From assembly GCF_000525995.1 (NCBI RefSeq), contig NZ_AODL01000022.1, forward strand, positions 1-64,000: a stretch of DNA of 64,000 bases, in the 5' to 3' direction. The notes beneath the pieces are model-generated. The model made no database searches and was not told where the DNA came from. It saw only the letters and a list, made by a program, of their open reading frames with translations. The stretch is from Paenilisteria riparia FSL S10-1204 (GTDB lineage Bacteria; Bacillota; Bacilli; Lactobacillales; Listeriaceae). Shown in pieces: positions 54,401 through 63,924 of this stretch. Positions within the stretch are counted from its first letter, which is position 1. Each line of letters begins with the position of its first letter. Both the position numbers and the translations under genes were made by a program.

Positions 54401-55527
54401 AGATCAGCAGTTACTTTTAACATGTAGCTATTGACATATAGATCTGCGTTTTTAAGCGCTGCTGCAGTAGCTGTTGCTGTCACCGTATTCGAATTTTTAT
54501 CGATAGCAATGGTGAATAAAGATGACGCGTCTTTACCAGCGATATTTGTTATTTTAACATCTCGAATGTCGAGAATATTTTCGAGTGATGTCTTCATAAC
54601 TAGCTTGCTCTCAAGATCATCTGTATCACGATATGGTACTTCTTGGATTGTCGTGTATTCTACCTGATTGTCCTCCACATTTGATGTAGCTTCGTCTGCT
54701 ATGAACTGTGGTTTAGGAAAATCAATGGCTATAAGGGATTTACCAATGTAACCCATAACGCTCGTTCCTTCTGCTCGCGGTGCCATAATAAGATGATCAG
54801 TTGGCCCGTATATGAAAGAACCCCAACTTTCTTTGACAAATTCGTCGCTTGCAATGCCTGCAGATGTGATAGAAGTGGATGTTTCGTCGTCACTATATAG
54901 CAATGTACTTTTTTCCATGACGTAGATATTTTTCATTTTGCTTTCCTTGAAAATTTTCAGGCTCTCTGCGTTATCAATATCTGTGTACGTGAAAAATCCA
55001 GATACTTCGATGGGCTTTTTTGTTTCGTGATCTAAATATTGAATTTTAACGATAGGATCTGATGTTTTACCTGTATTCGTGAACCTTAGGAACGTGTTCG
55101 CTGCGTGCCCCACTGTAATTGGTGAAGTTAACTCAAGTGGGATAAGACGCAAATCAACCCATCTCGAGTTATAAATACCGACTCTTGAGGCTTCCATATA
55201 GGTATCTTCTGCTCCAGGTGTGATAGTATTCGGTTGAAAAACAACATCATTTGCTGGTAGCGCTTTTTCTGCACCATTAACTACGTAGGAAATCTTTGTA
55301 TCTGATGTAAACCTTGGGAAGAAGGAGTATTCACTTGGAATGTAGAGTAGTGGATCTTTTTGTGTTGGTACTTTAATTGAGTAAGGACTATTAATGAGTT
55401 GGCCACTAGTAGCTAATCTAGCTTCAATAGCTATACTTGTATTTTCGGTTGCTAATACTTGATTTGGCGGTACTAATGAGCTCATCCCAAGGCAAAAAAC
55501 GATGACTGGGACTGCGACTTTCTTCAT
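51462..55527 (-). CDS. LPXTG-anchored surface protein with eleven Ig-like (DUF5011-type) repeats (one frameshift)
   Basis: A sortase substrate of about 1,355 residues. It has a signal peptide (KKVAVPVIVFCLGMSSLVPP), a unique N-terminal region (~30-420), eleven repeats of about 80 residues (pattern ASNLxxxAGTKxxDVxWFQ, then DGDIS, DYSxVNFKKEG, YPVxYxVTNSNNK) and the sorting end LPKTGD, hydrophobic stretch and RRRKQD. The frame breaks at 53122-53125, where this repeat has TTTT and its sisters TTT. The repeats should form a long stalk. The gene lies between speA and tmk. Confidence 0.92.
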
Positions 55528-55676
55528 GTTATTATTTCCTCTTTTCTTTTAATTCATTTAGGCTATTCATATTTAAAATATGACCCTTGAATTCACTATA
55601 AGGGATAGCAGGAATATCGTGAAGAGGTCGAATTGGTGTTTTAAGGGGATTCCATGTGAACATTTTGTGAACTAAA

Positions 55677-55713
55677 AAAAGTTCCCATTGATTTTGTAAC
55701 TTAACCAAATGAG
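55677..55713 (-). terminator. Terminator of the speA-like gene
   Basis: GTTC-T-CATT pairs with AATG-G-GAAC with one mismatch on the minus strand and is followed by seven T residues, about 12 nt past the stop codon. Confidence 0.65.
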
Positions 55714-55724
55714 AACAATTTTAT

Positions 55725-57051
55725 CTATATAAAAATCTTAAGTCTATCTTCGTGGAGTTTTTCGCCACCTTGGTAATGATGTTGTTTGGCACTTAGAAGC
55801 ATCTCGATATGCGCTGCGGTTATTGTCTCGCCAGTTATAATGATGGGAATTCCCGGTGGATATGGGATAACCATTTCTGCTGCTTTTTTGCCGATTGTAT
55901 GTTCAATTTTTTCCAAAAAGAGTTGGACGGGATGTATCAAAAGCTTGAATTCGAGTAATGGTTGGGATTGCAATTGAATCTGGTGAATTTAACGCGCGAA
56001 ATTCGACATCTGCCCAATTTAAACCAGTTGTTGGTGTCGGGAATTCCATACCCTCTTTAATTAAGGGCAGTGTAAGTAAAACATTATTAGTGTCTGCAAG
56101 CTCCGGATAGTAGCCTGCTTGTTCAAATATTGTTTGAAGATTGAAACCAGATAATCCGTCTTTGCGCACGATAAGTTTTAGTGGGTCATCGGGTGTAATG
56201 ACGGCAAGCTTATTTTTTTGAAGCCAAATTAGCCACTCTGTGCGCATATTTCGGAATGCCTCTACGTCTTTTTTATTATAATTTGACACGTAATGACGCG
56301 CATAATCAAGGGATGCCATAATTAAATAAGAAGGGCTACTTGATTGCAACATTTGTAGATAGCTTGGAATTCCGGCTAGTTCGTCCCGCCATTTTGGTAT
56401 ATGTAAATAGGATCCCATCGTTAGAGCTGGTAAAGTTTTATGCGCGGAATGCACAACAACATCAGCGCCAAGTTTGATTGCCGAGGCTGGAAACAACGAT
56501 GCATCCGCTTGAAAATGAGCACCATGCGCCTCATCAACGAGTACGAGTGCACCGAATTTTCGGCACGCTTCAATGCAAACTACTAAATCAAAATCGAAAC
56601 CGTAGTAGCTCGGATAAGTAAATATAACAGCTCGAATCACTTCCATTTGTAAGGCTTCGAGTAATAGTGAGTTATCAATACCGTTTGCTGTCCCTGTCTG
56701 TGATTCCTTTCGTGTCGCCAAATAAATCACATGGACACCTGCTAAATCTAGTGCGTGCATCACTGACTTGTGACAATCACGCGATGCTATTACCGTATCT
56801 CCACGCTTACAAGTTCCCAGAATCATTGCCAAATTCCCTACGGTCGAACCGTTCACCAGCATATAACTGCAATCCGTATTGTAAGATTCGGCAAGGAGTT
56901 GCTGTGCCTCACGTATCGCACCTTCTGGATGATGCAAATCGTCCAAACCCGAAATTTCTGTAAGATCATAACGCAACACTTCACGATATATTTGGGGAAA
57001 TAATAGCCCATTTTTTGTGTCCTGGTACGTGTAGAGAAGCTCTATTCTCAT
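55725..57051 (-). CDS. Orn/Lys/Arg decarboxylase family protein, SpeA/YaaO-like (frameshift)
   Basis: PLP-dependent fold I decarboxylase-like protein, about 440 residues. It has LVNGSTVGNLAMILGTCKRG (~residue 65), LVDEAHGAHF (~172), the PLP lysine in VVHSAHKTLPALTMG (~200) and the C-terminal PYPPGIPIIITGETI. Reading changes frame between 55903 and 55970. The exact point is unclear, as both frames look acceptable near QAFDTSRP / LIHPVQLFLEK. Family members act on arginine or lysine, and this short form (like B. subtilis YaaO) has no proven substrate. It lies upstream of tmk, as in Bacillus. Confidence 0.88.
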
Positions 57052-57196
57052 GTTTTTTCAAAGCCTCCACAATTGGCATCTTATTTTGCATTTAAAGCCC
57101 TCCAATCTTATCTCATCTATTGTATCATAACGTTTAATCTCCCACCATCAGGGAAATTTACATGGTAGGAACTAAAACAAGGAGGAGATAGTAAAC

Positions 57197-58189
57197 ATGA
57201 AAAAAATTCTAAATGAAGTGGATCAAGCCGTGGAACAAATGGTGGAAGGTCTAGTCAAAACGCATAATGACCTAGTGTATCGTGTGGCAGGCACGCGCGT
57301 CATTGCCAGAAACGACAAACGCCCCGGAAAAGTTGGACTAGTAAGCGGTGGTGGCTCTGGTCATGAACCCGCGCATGCAGGCTTCGTTGGCAAAGGCATG
57401 CTTAGCGCAGCAGTTTGTGGTGACGTCTTTACATCTCCGACACCAGATCAAATTTTGGAAGGAATTAAAGCCGCAGATCAAGGAAAAGGCGTACTTCTAA
57501 TCGTGAAAAATTACACTGGTGACGTGATGAATTTTGAAATGGCGGCGGAACTTGCCGAAGCAGAAGATATTCACGTCGCGTCCGTTCTTGTGAATGACGA
57601 TATCGCCGTGGAGGACAGCTCGTTTACAACAGGTCGACGTGGTGTTGCTGGAACAGTGTTTGTTCATAAAATCGTTGGCGCAGCTGCAGAAGCTGGAGCG
57701 TCTTTGGAAGAACTCCAAGCACTTGGTGAAAAAGTGGTAGCTTCCGTCAAAACTATTGGCGCAGCCTTATCAGCTGGAACCGTTCCAGAAGTTGGACACC
57801 GTGGTTTTGAGCTACCAGACAATCAAATCGAAGTCGGCGTTGGGATTCACGGGGAGCCTGGATCAAGCCGTGAACAAGTGATGACCTCGCATGAACTCGC
57901 GAATTTACTTTTTGCACGGATTAATGCAGAGCTCGTACTTGGGACAGAAGATAAAATCGTTGTTCTTGTTAACGGAATGGGCGCGACACCACTCATGGAG
58001 CAGTATATTTTTGCAAACGATGTCCACCAAGTCATTGCGACACATGGGATTCCGATTGCTAAAACGATCGTTGGCGATTTCATGACCTCCCTTGACATGA
58101 ACGGCATATCCTTAACAATTTTGAAATTAACGGATGAAAAATGGCTTGATATGGTGAACTATCCTGTCGTAACTAGTGCGTGGAAATAG
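57197..58189 (+). CDS. dhaK: Dihydroxyacetone kinase subunit DhaK
   Basis: Substrate-binding subunit of the PTS-dependent dihydroxyacetone kinase. It has VSGGGSGHEPAHAGFVG (~residue 50) and the histidine that binds dihydroxyacetone covalently in VGIHGEPG (~218). It is 330 residues. The ATG follows AAGGAGGAG. It is the first gene of a dhaKLM operon, divergent from the decarboxylase gene. Confidence 0.95.
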   Translation: MKKILNEVDQAVEQMVEGLVKTHNDLVYRVAGTRVIARNDKRPGKVGLVSGGGSGHEPAHAGFVGKGMLSAAVCGDVFTSPTPDQILEGIKAADQGKGVLLIVKNYTGDVMNFEMAAELAEAEDIHVASVLVNDDIAVEDSSFTTGRRGVAGTVFVHKIVGAAAEAGASLEELQALGEKVVASVKTIGAALSAGTVPEVGHRGFELPDNQIEVGVGIHGEPGSSREQVMTSHELANLLFARINAELVLGTEDKIVVLVNGMGATPLMEQYIFANDVHQVIATHGIPIAKTIVGDFMTSLDMNGISLTILKLTDEKWLDMVNYPVVTSAWK

Positions 58190-58200
58190 GAGGGATTGCA

Positions 58201-58801
58201 TTGATTTATAATACAAATTGGGCAGTTCAGTGGCTACAAGACTTCAGCGACCGAGTCATTCAAAACAAACAACTACTTAGTGATTTAGACCAAGCGATTG
58301 GCGATGGAGATCATGGTATCAACATGGCTCGGGGCCTCACAGAACTCAAAAAATCGTTACTTGAAAAAGAACCAGCAAAATGTAAAAGAAACGTTCAAAA
58401 CTGCTGGCATGACAATACTTAGTAAAGTCGGTGGCGCTTCTGGGCCGCTATATGGCAGTGCTTTTCTTGCAATGAGTAAGGCAATCGATACCGACACATT
58501 AACGGAAAACCAACTCATTGAAGCACTCGAAGCGGGACTGGCGGGAATCGAACACCGTGGCAAGTCGCATGCCGGGGAAAAAACAATGATTGATGTTTGG
58601 GAACCCGTTGTTAACGCCCTACATCAAGATGAATTAAGCAGCGATGTTATCGAAGCAGCCCTACAAAAAACAAAAGACTTAAAAGCAACAAAAGGCCGCG
58701 CTGCTTATCTTGGCGATCGTTCCATCGGTCATCTTGATCCGGGAGCCTATTCCTCTGCATTACTTTTCCATGCCCTGCTTGCACAAGAGGAGGCCAATTA
58801 A
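58201..58801 (+). CDS. dhaL: Dihydroxyacetone kinase ADP-binding subunit DhaL (frameshift)
   Basis: Carries ADP and transfers its phosphate to dihydroxyacetone. It has the Mg/ADP-site motif LDQAIGDGDHGINMARG (~residue 30), GGASGPLYGSAF (~80) and GYSSALL-like DPGAYSSALLFHALL at the end. A TTG at 58201 after AGGAGG is the likely start. The break is at 58377-58380, AAAA where AAA gives EPANVKETFKTAGMTIL. About 199 residues. The stop is 1 nt before dhaM. Confidence 0.92.
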
Positions 58802-58802
58802 A

Positions 58803-59177
58803 ATGAGCGCTAAATATGGCATCACTATCATCTCTCATTCCGCGGAAGTCGCGCACGGCATCCACCAAATCCTTCTTGAAATCGCTCGCGACGTCCCGAT
58901 TACCCATGCAGGAGGTACAGATGACGGCGAAATCGGCACGAGTTTTGAAAAAGTAAGTATTGCTTTTGAATCAAACAAAGCCGATTATATCTATGCCTTC
59001 TATGATCTGGGTAGCGCTAAAATGAACATCGAAACCGTCATGGATATTTCCGACAAAGAAATCCTCCTGTTCGATGTCCCAATCCTAGAAGGAGCCTACA
59101 TCACAGCTGCCCAACTACAAATCGATGAGAGAATCGAAACCATTAACGAGAATCTCAAAACGATTATTATAAAATAA
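58803..59177 (+). CDS. dhaM: PTS-dependent dihydroxyacetone kinase phosphotransferase subunit DhaM
   Basis: EIIA-like (mannose-type fold) subunit that passes phosphate from HPr to ADP on DhaL. The phosphohistidine is in the N-terminal TIISHSAEVAHG, and the GGTDDGEIGTSFEKV loop follows. At 124 residues it is the single-domain form, without the HPr and EI-like parts found in E. coli DhaM. Last gene of the operon. Confidence 0.93.
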   Translation: MSAKYGITIISHSAEVAHGIHQILLEIARDVPITHAGGTDDGEIGTSFEKVSIAFESNKADYIYAFYDLGSAKMNIETVMDISDKEILLFDVPILEGAYITAAQLQIDERIETINENLKTIIIK

Positions 59178-59222
59178 AAAATGCCTCGCGCTACGATTTT
59201 CATGTAACGCGGGGCATTTTCT
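59178..59222. terminator. Bidirectional terminator between dhaM and rpsN
   Basis: AAAATGCCTCGCG-C-TAC pairs with GTA-A-CGCGGGGCATTTT, with A- and T-runs at both sides. It serves the two converging genes. Confidence 0.85.
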
Positions 59223-59492
59223 CTACCAGCTTGCTTTTTTCACACCAGGAATTTGTCCTTTATGGGCATATTCGCGAAATGTAATCCGTGACATGCCAAA
59301 TTTACGCATGTAAGCTCTTGGTCTACCATCTATTAAATCACGATTTTTATAGCGAATCGGGTTGGAATCTTTCGGTAGTTTCGCCAATGCAACGACATCG
59401 CCTTTTGCTTTCAATTCACTTCGTAGCTCTGCGTATTGTGCTATTAATTGACGTTGCTTAGCAGCTTTTGCTATTTTTGATTTCTTAGCCAT
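59223..59492 (-). CDS. rpsN: Alternative, zinc-free 30S ribosomal protein S14
   Basis: An 89-residue S14 of the long type without the CxxC zinc ligands of the primary short form. It reads [39 protein letters not shown], and ends PGVKKASW. Such copies replace the zinc form when zinc is scarce and are Zur-controlled in Bacillus and Listeria relatives. A Zur-like box lies 20 nt upstream of this start. It is transcribed alone. Confidence 0.95.
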   Translation of the reverse strand: MAKKSKIAKAAKQRQLIAQYAELRSELKAKGDVVALAKLPKDSNPIRYKNRDLIDGRPRAYMRKFGMSRITFREYAHKGQIPGVKKASW

Positions 59493-59511
59493 TTTCTTTC
59501 CTCCTTCTCAT

Positions 59512-59533
59512 AAATAGTAATCATTACGATTTA
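59512..59533 (-). promoter_or_regulatory. Zur-box-like operator before rpsN
   Basis: The sequence AAATAGTAATCATTACGATTT has the dyad TAATCATTA within the Firmicute Zur consensus AAATCGTAATnATTACGATTT, with two mismatches in one arm. It is 20 nt before the start codon of the zinc-independent S14 gene, the expected place for zinc repression. Confidence 0.75.
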
Positions 59534-59586
59534 CCAATTATACGCCTGCTTTCAAAATAAAGCAAGTCATCGAGGCAAAAATAAAA

Positions 59587-59623
59587 TAGGTAGTGTTATA
59601 ACTAGCACTTATAACACTACCTA
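59587..59623. repeat. Perfect 15-bp inverted repeat between rpsN and the hydrolase gene
   Basis: TAGGTAGTGTTATAA is matched exactly by TTATAACACTACCTA across a 7-nt loop. On the minus strand a T-rich stretch (ATTTTATTTTTG) follows, so it may be the terminator of the hydrolase gene, although it is about 150 nt from that stop codon. The T-run is interrupted. An operator or small mobile element end is also possible. Confidence 0.55.
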
Positions 59624-59775
59624 CTCGGGATGAAGACTTTGCAGCAAAGCCGCACACATTAAAGAAAGCTTATTAACAAAGCCTCTCATTATTTTATACT
59701 ATTTCCTGATTTTCGTCAACAATTGTGTTGATTGATAATTTATTAGCCATAATGACTATCTATTTGCCAGTACCG

Positions 59776-60642
59776 CTAGCGATTAGCTTCTATAAAATCC
59801 TTTATCTCACTATCCACACCGATATTCGCATGTAGCCAACTATGTTGCGCAAACCTTCCAGTAAACAAAACTTGCTGATAATTTTCCGAATTAAAAATAA
59901 ATGCCGCACTCTTCGCACTATCTACCGCTACTGGTCCATCGCTTCGGCTACCATCACCCAAATCACCGATAATATTCAGCATCTTCAAATCACCAGGAAT
60001 CCTATCTCGGCGCTCCACCATCTCTCTGAAATACTGCGATTCCTTCATAGGCCCATTCGCAGTCAAATCATACGGCGTCTTGCCATCACTCGAAACAACC
60101 GAACCATTAAATGGTGTCCCGATAGCAGTAAACGTATTTACTTCTGGATAATAATTCGCGTTATAGTTATACTTCTGCAAAAAATTCACAAACGTTAAGC
60201 CTCCATATGAATGTGCCACAACATCCACATCCTCAATCCCGTAGTCCTTTTTCAACAATTCCATCGCTTTGGAAAACCATGTCGCGTTATTTGGTATAAT
60301 AGATCGTGGATTTTCAAAATTCACACGAATCATTGGCCGCTTCATAGCCTTGTCATAGACACCAGAAATGTCAATATCGCCGTTCTCACGTACTAATAAT
60401 TTCAGCGAGCGTGTCCCAAAATCCGTTGCGCTATAACGAACCGTTGTTGTGAAAAATGTCCAATTCGAGCCATCATACCCGTGAATAAACACAATAGGTG
60501 CATCTTCTGGTTTTGCAGCCGTCGTTATGTGTAGTGCGTGCTTCACCCTAAACCCCAACGGATCAAGCAAAGCCGTCCGAAAAGCCATAAAAAATAGCAC
60601 TGCAACAATAATAGCTCCCGTCCAAATCCATGTTTTTCTCAT
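59776..60642 (-). CDS. Alpha/beta hydrolase (DUF915-type, lipase-like), membrane-anchored
   Basis: A 288-residue predicted extracellular hydrolase. An N-terminal helix (TWIWTGAIIVAVLFFMAF) acts as signal or anchor. The fold is shown by the oxyanion region PIVFIHGYDGSNWTF (~residue 50), the nucleophile elbow VAHSYGG with serine (~143) and a late histidine in AQHSWLHANI. DUF915 proteins of Listeria and lactobacilli have esterase-like features, but the substrate is unknown. I prefer the ATG at 60642 with GGGGTG before it to a GTG two codons earlier. Confidence 0.85.
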   Translation of the reverse strand: MRKTWIWTGAIIVAVLFFMAFRTALLDPLGFRVKHALHITTAAKPEDAPIVFIHGYDGSNWTFFTTTVRYSATDFGTRSLKLLVRENGDIDISGVYDKAMKRPMIRVNFENPRSIIPNNATWFSKAMELLKKDYGIEDVDVVAHSYGGLTFVNFLQKYNYNANYYPEVNTFTAIGTPFNGSVVSSDGKTPYDLTANGPMKESQYFREMVERRDRIPGDLKMLNIIGDLGDGSRSDGPVAVDSAKSAAFIFNSENYQQVLFTGRFAQHSWLHANIGVDSEIKDFIEANR

Positions 60643-60665
60643 TATCACACCCCAAATCCCATAAA

Positions 60666-60694
60666 ATTAGAGACCCTCCTGAAAGAATCTCTAA
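60666..60694 (-). terminator. Terminator of the recR-yaaL operon
   Basis: TTAGAGA pairs with TCTCTAA and is followed on the minus strand by TTTTAT, just past the yaaL stop. Confidence 0.6.
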
Positions 60695-60697
60695 TCC

Positions 60698-60958
60698 TTA
60701 TTTCGGCGAATTTCTTAGCTGACGCTTTCTTGCTTCGCGAAAAAGATAAAAATATTTGGCCTCTGCCTTCTTTAATTCATATTCGCTTTCTGGATTGTAG
60801 CCAAAGCTTTTATGCACAATGCTTTTTTGCTGGTTCCATTTTTCTTGCGTTACTTCCATTAACTCTAACAAATACGTATCATACGATTTATGCAACTTAC
60901 CGATTTTTTGCTTTCTATGGCGTTTGGTTTTTGCATTTTTGTTACTTCTTGATTCCAT
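60698..60958 (-). CDS. yaaL: YaaL family protein (DUF2508)
   Basis: An 86-residue charged helical protein. The family is recognised by its place after recR and by YELKKAEAKYFYLFREARKR near the C-terminus. Function unknown. The start lies 17 nt after the recR stop codon, in the Bacillus order dnaX-yaaK-recR-yaaL. The following Bacillus gene bofA is absent here. Confidence 0.88.
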   Translation of the reverse strand: MESRSNKNAKTKRHRKQKIGKLHKSYDTYLLELMEVTQEKWNQQKSIVHKSFGYNPESEYELKKAEAKYFYLFREARKRQLRNSPK

Positions 60959-60975
60959 GTTTGCTCACCTCGTTT

Positions 60976-61572
60976 TTAGATTTCACGCCGTCCCTCTAAA
61001 GCTTTGGAAAGCGTTACTTCGTCTGCATATTCTAGATCGCCACCAACTGGCAAACCGTGTGCAATCCGTGTTACTGTAATGCCTGATGGTTTTAGCAAGC
61101 GGGAAATATACATTGCCGTTGCTTCGCCTTCAACATTCGGATTTGTCGCTAAAATAACTTCTTGAATCGTATCATCTTGTAGCCGTTTTAACAAGTCTGG
61201 AATATTAATATCTTCTGGCCCAATCCCATCCATCGGCGAAATCGTTCCGTGAAGAACATGATAAAGTCCGTGAAAATCGCGCATCTTCTCCATTGCAATC
61301 ACATCTTTAGCTTCCTGCACAACGCACACAATACTACGATCACGAGAAGTATCTGCACAAATGTAGCACGGGTCTTTATCCGTAATATGGCCACAAACGG
61401 AGCAAAAACTTAAATTACGCTTCGCATCTACAAGCGCCTTCGCAAAATCAAGTACATCTTCTTCTTTCATATCCAACGTAAAAAAAGCCAGTCGAGCCGC
61501 TGTCTTTGGCCCAATACCAGGCAATTTCATAAAACTGTCCATCAGCTTAGTTATCGGCTCTGGATAATGCAT
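60976..61572 (-). CDS. recR: Recombination mediator protein RecR
   Basis: Acts with RecFO to load RecA at gaps. It has the helix-hairpin-helix [20 protein letters not shown], the zinc site [16 protein letters not shown] (~residue 57) and the Toprim domain with VCVVQEAKD. The ATG at 61572 follows GGAGGAC, giving 198 residues, the family length. Confidence 0.96.
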   Translation of the reverse strand: MHYPEPITKLMDSFMKLPGIGPKTAARLAFFTLDMKEEDVLDFAKALVDAKRNLSFCSVCGHITDKDPCYICADTSRDRSIVCVVQEAKDVIAMEKMRDFHGLYHVLHGTISPMDGIGPEDINIPDLLKRLQDDTIQEVILATNPNVEGEATAMYISRLLKPSGITVTRIAHGLPVGGDLEYADEVTLSKALEGRREI

Positions 61573-61687
61573 AAAGTCCTCCAAACTTAACTTTCATTTA
61601 TGTGTTTCAATCTCATGGGGTAACATACGAAGCAGACCGCCCAAGAGATTCCGTGGAACCTCTTGAACCTGTGTGCCTACTATTGTT

Positions 61688-62005
61688 TTACATGCCTGGT
61701 AAGTTCATACCTTGCGTAAATTTGCCCATTGTTGAAGCGGTTGTGTCTTCGATTTGTTTCAATGCATCGTTTGTTGCTGCCAAAACTAGGTCTTGTAGCA
61801 TTTCGATGTCTTCTGGATCGACTACTTCTTCTTTGATTACTACGTCAGTGACTGTGCGTTTTCCTGTCATTTCAACAGTTACCATACCGCCACCTGCTGT
61901 TCCAGTGAACATAGATGCTTCTAAATCAGCTTGAGCTTTCGCCATTTCCTTTTGCATTTTTTGCATTTGCTTCATCATACCTTGCATATTTCCCATTCCA
62001 CGCAT
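61688..62005 (-). CDS. ebfC: Nucleoid-associated protein YbaB/EbfC family
   Basis: Small DNA-binding dimer, 105 residues, with the usual Met/Lys-rich N-terminal helix ([20 protein letters not shown]) and the core [20 protein letters not shown]. It lies between dnaX and recR, as in most bacteria. Confidence 0.95.
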   Translation of the reverse strand: MRGMGNMQGMMKQMQKMQKEMAKAQADLEASMFTGTAGGGMVTVEMTGKRTVTDVVIKEEVVDPEDIEMLQDLVLAATNDALKQIEDTTASTMGKFTQGMNLPGM

Positions 62006-62036
62006 TATAAAATCTCCTCTTTCTTTCGATTAATTT

Positions 62037-63773
62037 TTATTCTTTAATTTCAATTAAACCTTCTCCAACTAGTTTCGCAGCTTCACTGATGAGCGGGTCT
62101 TCCACAGGTTCTGGAGCTTTTTCACCACCACCATCTTCTGCTTCTGTGTTATCCGCATTTTTCAAGAAGTTCTCACGGATTTCACCCCATTGATCTTCAG
62201 GGATACCGATGAAGGAATAATTATTCTTCGTCAGCCTTGAAATACCGTTCGTTACTGTTTCCACAAAATTGGGATTGTCCATCGCCATTTGACAATGAAT
62301 CTCATGCTTAAATTTTAACACAAAAGTGTCATTAGAGGCAGCTACAGGCTCAGCTTCATTTAAAAGTGCGGCTTGAGACGCCATTAGCATCGAGATAAGG
62401 TCACTCCAGCAACTACGAATGAGTTGCAAATCTTGTTTTTTCGCGGCGCTTAGTACGGCATTGATTCGACCGACTGGTGCTTTGAATTGCTTATTACCAG
62501 AAATAGCTTGCTTCTTACGCGGTGCGGCTTGTTGCGCCCCAGCATTGTTTGCGGCTACTGCACCGCTTGCAATTTGACGTTTTAGTTCGTTTAGCTCTTG
62601 TTCTAAGCGCTCCACTTTGTTGGTAAGTTCTGCTACGTCCCCGCTTGGTGCAGCAGCTTGTTGGTTTGATGTAGCTGGTCCGGCTCCACCGCCGACTTGG
62701 ATTAACTGCACAAGCGCGACTTCAATATAAATTCCCGGATGATTTGAAAAACGCATTTGTTGTCCTGCATCATTTAAAATCGTCACGTATTGGTAAATTT
62801 TGTTGGCATCAGCAACTGTAGCTAATGTTTGGAAAGCTTCGTCGATAAGTGCGCGTTCCATTGCATCCGTCAATTCTGGCGCTTTTTGGAATAGCAACAC
62901 ATCACGGAAAAAGACGAGCAAATCTTCCACTAGGCGAACTGGGTCTTTCCCCTCTGCAAGTAAGCCTGAAAGTTTCTCCAAAGCTTGTTTGGCATCTGAA
63001 TCAATGACTGCTTGCACGAGTTCCGTCAACATACCTTGTGCGACTGACCCCGTGATTTCCAGTGCGTCGGCAACCGTTACTTCTTGCGTACCGTAAGAAA
63101 TAACTTGATCCAGCAAACTTAACGCATCCCGCATCCCGCCTTCAGCAGCGCGAGCCACGATGTCTAGCGCCTTCTCATCATAAGCAATTTTTTCCTCATC
63201 CAGTATGAACGCTAGTCGTCCAATAATGTCTTGCGTCGTAATTCGTTTAAAATCAAAGCGTTGCACCCGCGAAATAATCGTCAGTGGCAACTTATGCGGT
63301 TCCGTCGTTGCTAAAATAAAAATCACATGCTTTGGCGGTTCTTCCAAAGTTTTCAAGAGCGCATTAAAGGCCCCCGTCGAAAGCATATGTACCTCATCGA
63401 TAATATAAACTTTGTATTTCGCAACAGTTGGTGCGTATTTCACCTTTTCGCGAATGTCTCGAATTTCCTCCACGCCGTTGTTGGACGCCGCATCGATTTC
63501 TAATACATCCGGAATTGAACCATCTGTTGTTCCCGTGCAAATTTCGCATGCATTACACGGTTCACCATCCACACTATTCGGACAGTTAATCGCCTTTGCA
63601 AAAATTTTCGCTGCACTTGTTTTCCCAGTTCCACGAGGGCCAGAAAACAAATAGGCATGCGATGTTTTATTCTGGACGATTGCATTTTTTAATGTTCGTG
63701 TTACGTGTTCTTGTCCTACCACATCTTGAAAACTTTGTGGGCGAAAAACACGATACAGGGCTTGATATGTCAC
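62037..63773 (-). CDS. dnaX: DNA polymerase III subunits gamma and tau
   Basis: Clamp-loader ATPase, 578 residues. It has Walker A SGPRGTGKTSAAKI (~residue 44), zinc ligands CPNSVDGEPCNACEIC (~64), Walker B VYIIDEVHML (~122), the sensor SRVQRFDFKR and a C-terminal tau-type region. I see no clear slippage site for making gamma. The ATG follows GGAGGGG, which directly adjoins an inverted-repeat element. Confidence 0.96.
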   Translation of the reverse strand: MTYQALYRVFRPQSFQDVVGQEHVTRTLKNAIVQNKTSHAYLFSGPRGTGKTSAAKIFAKAINCPNSVDGEPCNACEICTGTTDGSIPDVLEIDAASNNGVEEIRDIREKVKYAPTVAKYKVYIIDEVHMLSTGAFNALLKTLEEPPKHVIFILATTEPHKLPLTIISRVQRFDFKRITTQDIIGRLAFILDEEKIAYDEKALDIVARAAEGGMRDALSLLDQVISYGTQEVTVADALEITGSVAQGMLTELVQAVIDSDAKQALEKLSGLLAEGKDPVRLVEDLLVFFRDVLLFQKAPELTDAMERALIDEAFQTLATVADANKIYQYVTILNDAGQQMRFSNHPGIYIEVALVQLIQVGGGAGPATSNQQAAAPSGDVAELTNKVERLEQELNELKRQIASGAVAANNAGAQQAAPRKKQAISGNKQFKAPVGRINAVLSAAKKQDLQLIRSCWSDLISMLMASQAALLNEAEPVAASNDTFVLKFKHEIHCQMAMDNPNFVETVTNGISRLTKNNYSFIGIPEDQWGEIRENFLKNADNTEAEDGGGEKAPEPVEDPLISEAAKLVGEGLIEIKE

Positions 63774-63786
63774 ACTTTCCCCTCCG

Positions 63787-63880
63787 TTCAGCGCGCCGAC
63801 AAATGCTCATCTCCGTCGTTAAAGTCTCCGCTCCAGTGCTCGACTTTGCCTAGAATCTAAGCATTTGTCAGCGCGCTGAA
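63787..63880. repeat. MITE-like element: 21-bp inverted repeats in the dnaX leader
   Basis: TTCAGCGCGCCGACAAATGCT (63787-63807) is matched in reverse by 63860-63880 with a single mismatch. The 52-bp interior has a second stem, AAAGTC with GACTTT (63821-63847). The element starts just upstream of the dnaX ribosome site, so the transcript would fold into a long hairpin. No coding capacity. The arms look like ends of a small non-autonomous repeat. Confidence 0.6.
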
Positions 63881-63924
63881 GGGTTTGGCGGGATATTTAA
63901 TAACAAATTCGGCTGTTTCTTCTA

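Noticed and set aside
61585-61687. Possible small stable RNA between recR and ebfC
   Set aside because: I looked for the SRP RNA core sequence, as that RNA lies near dnaX in Firmicutes, and did not find it here.
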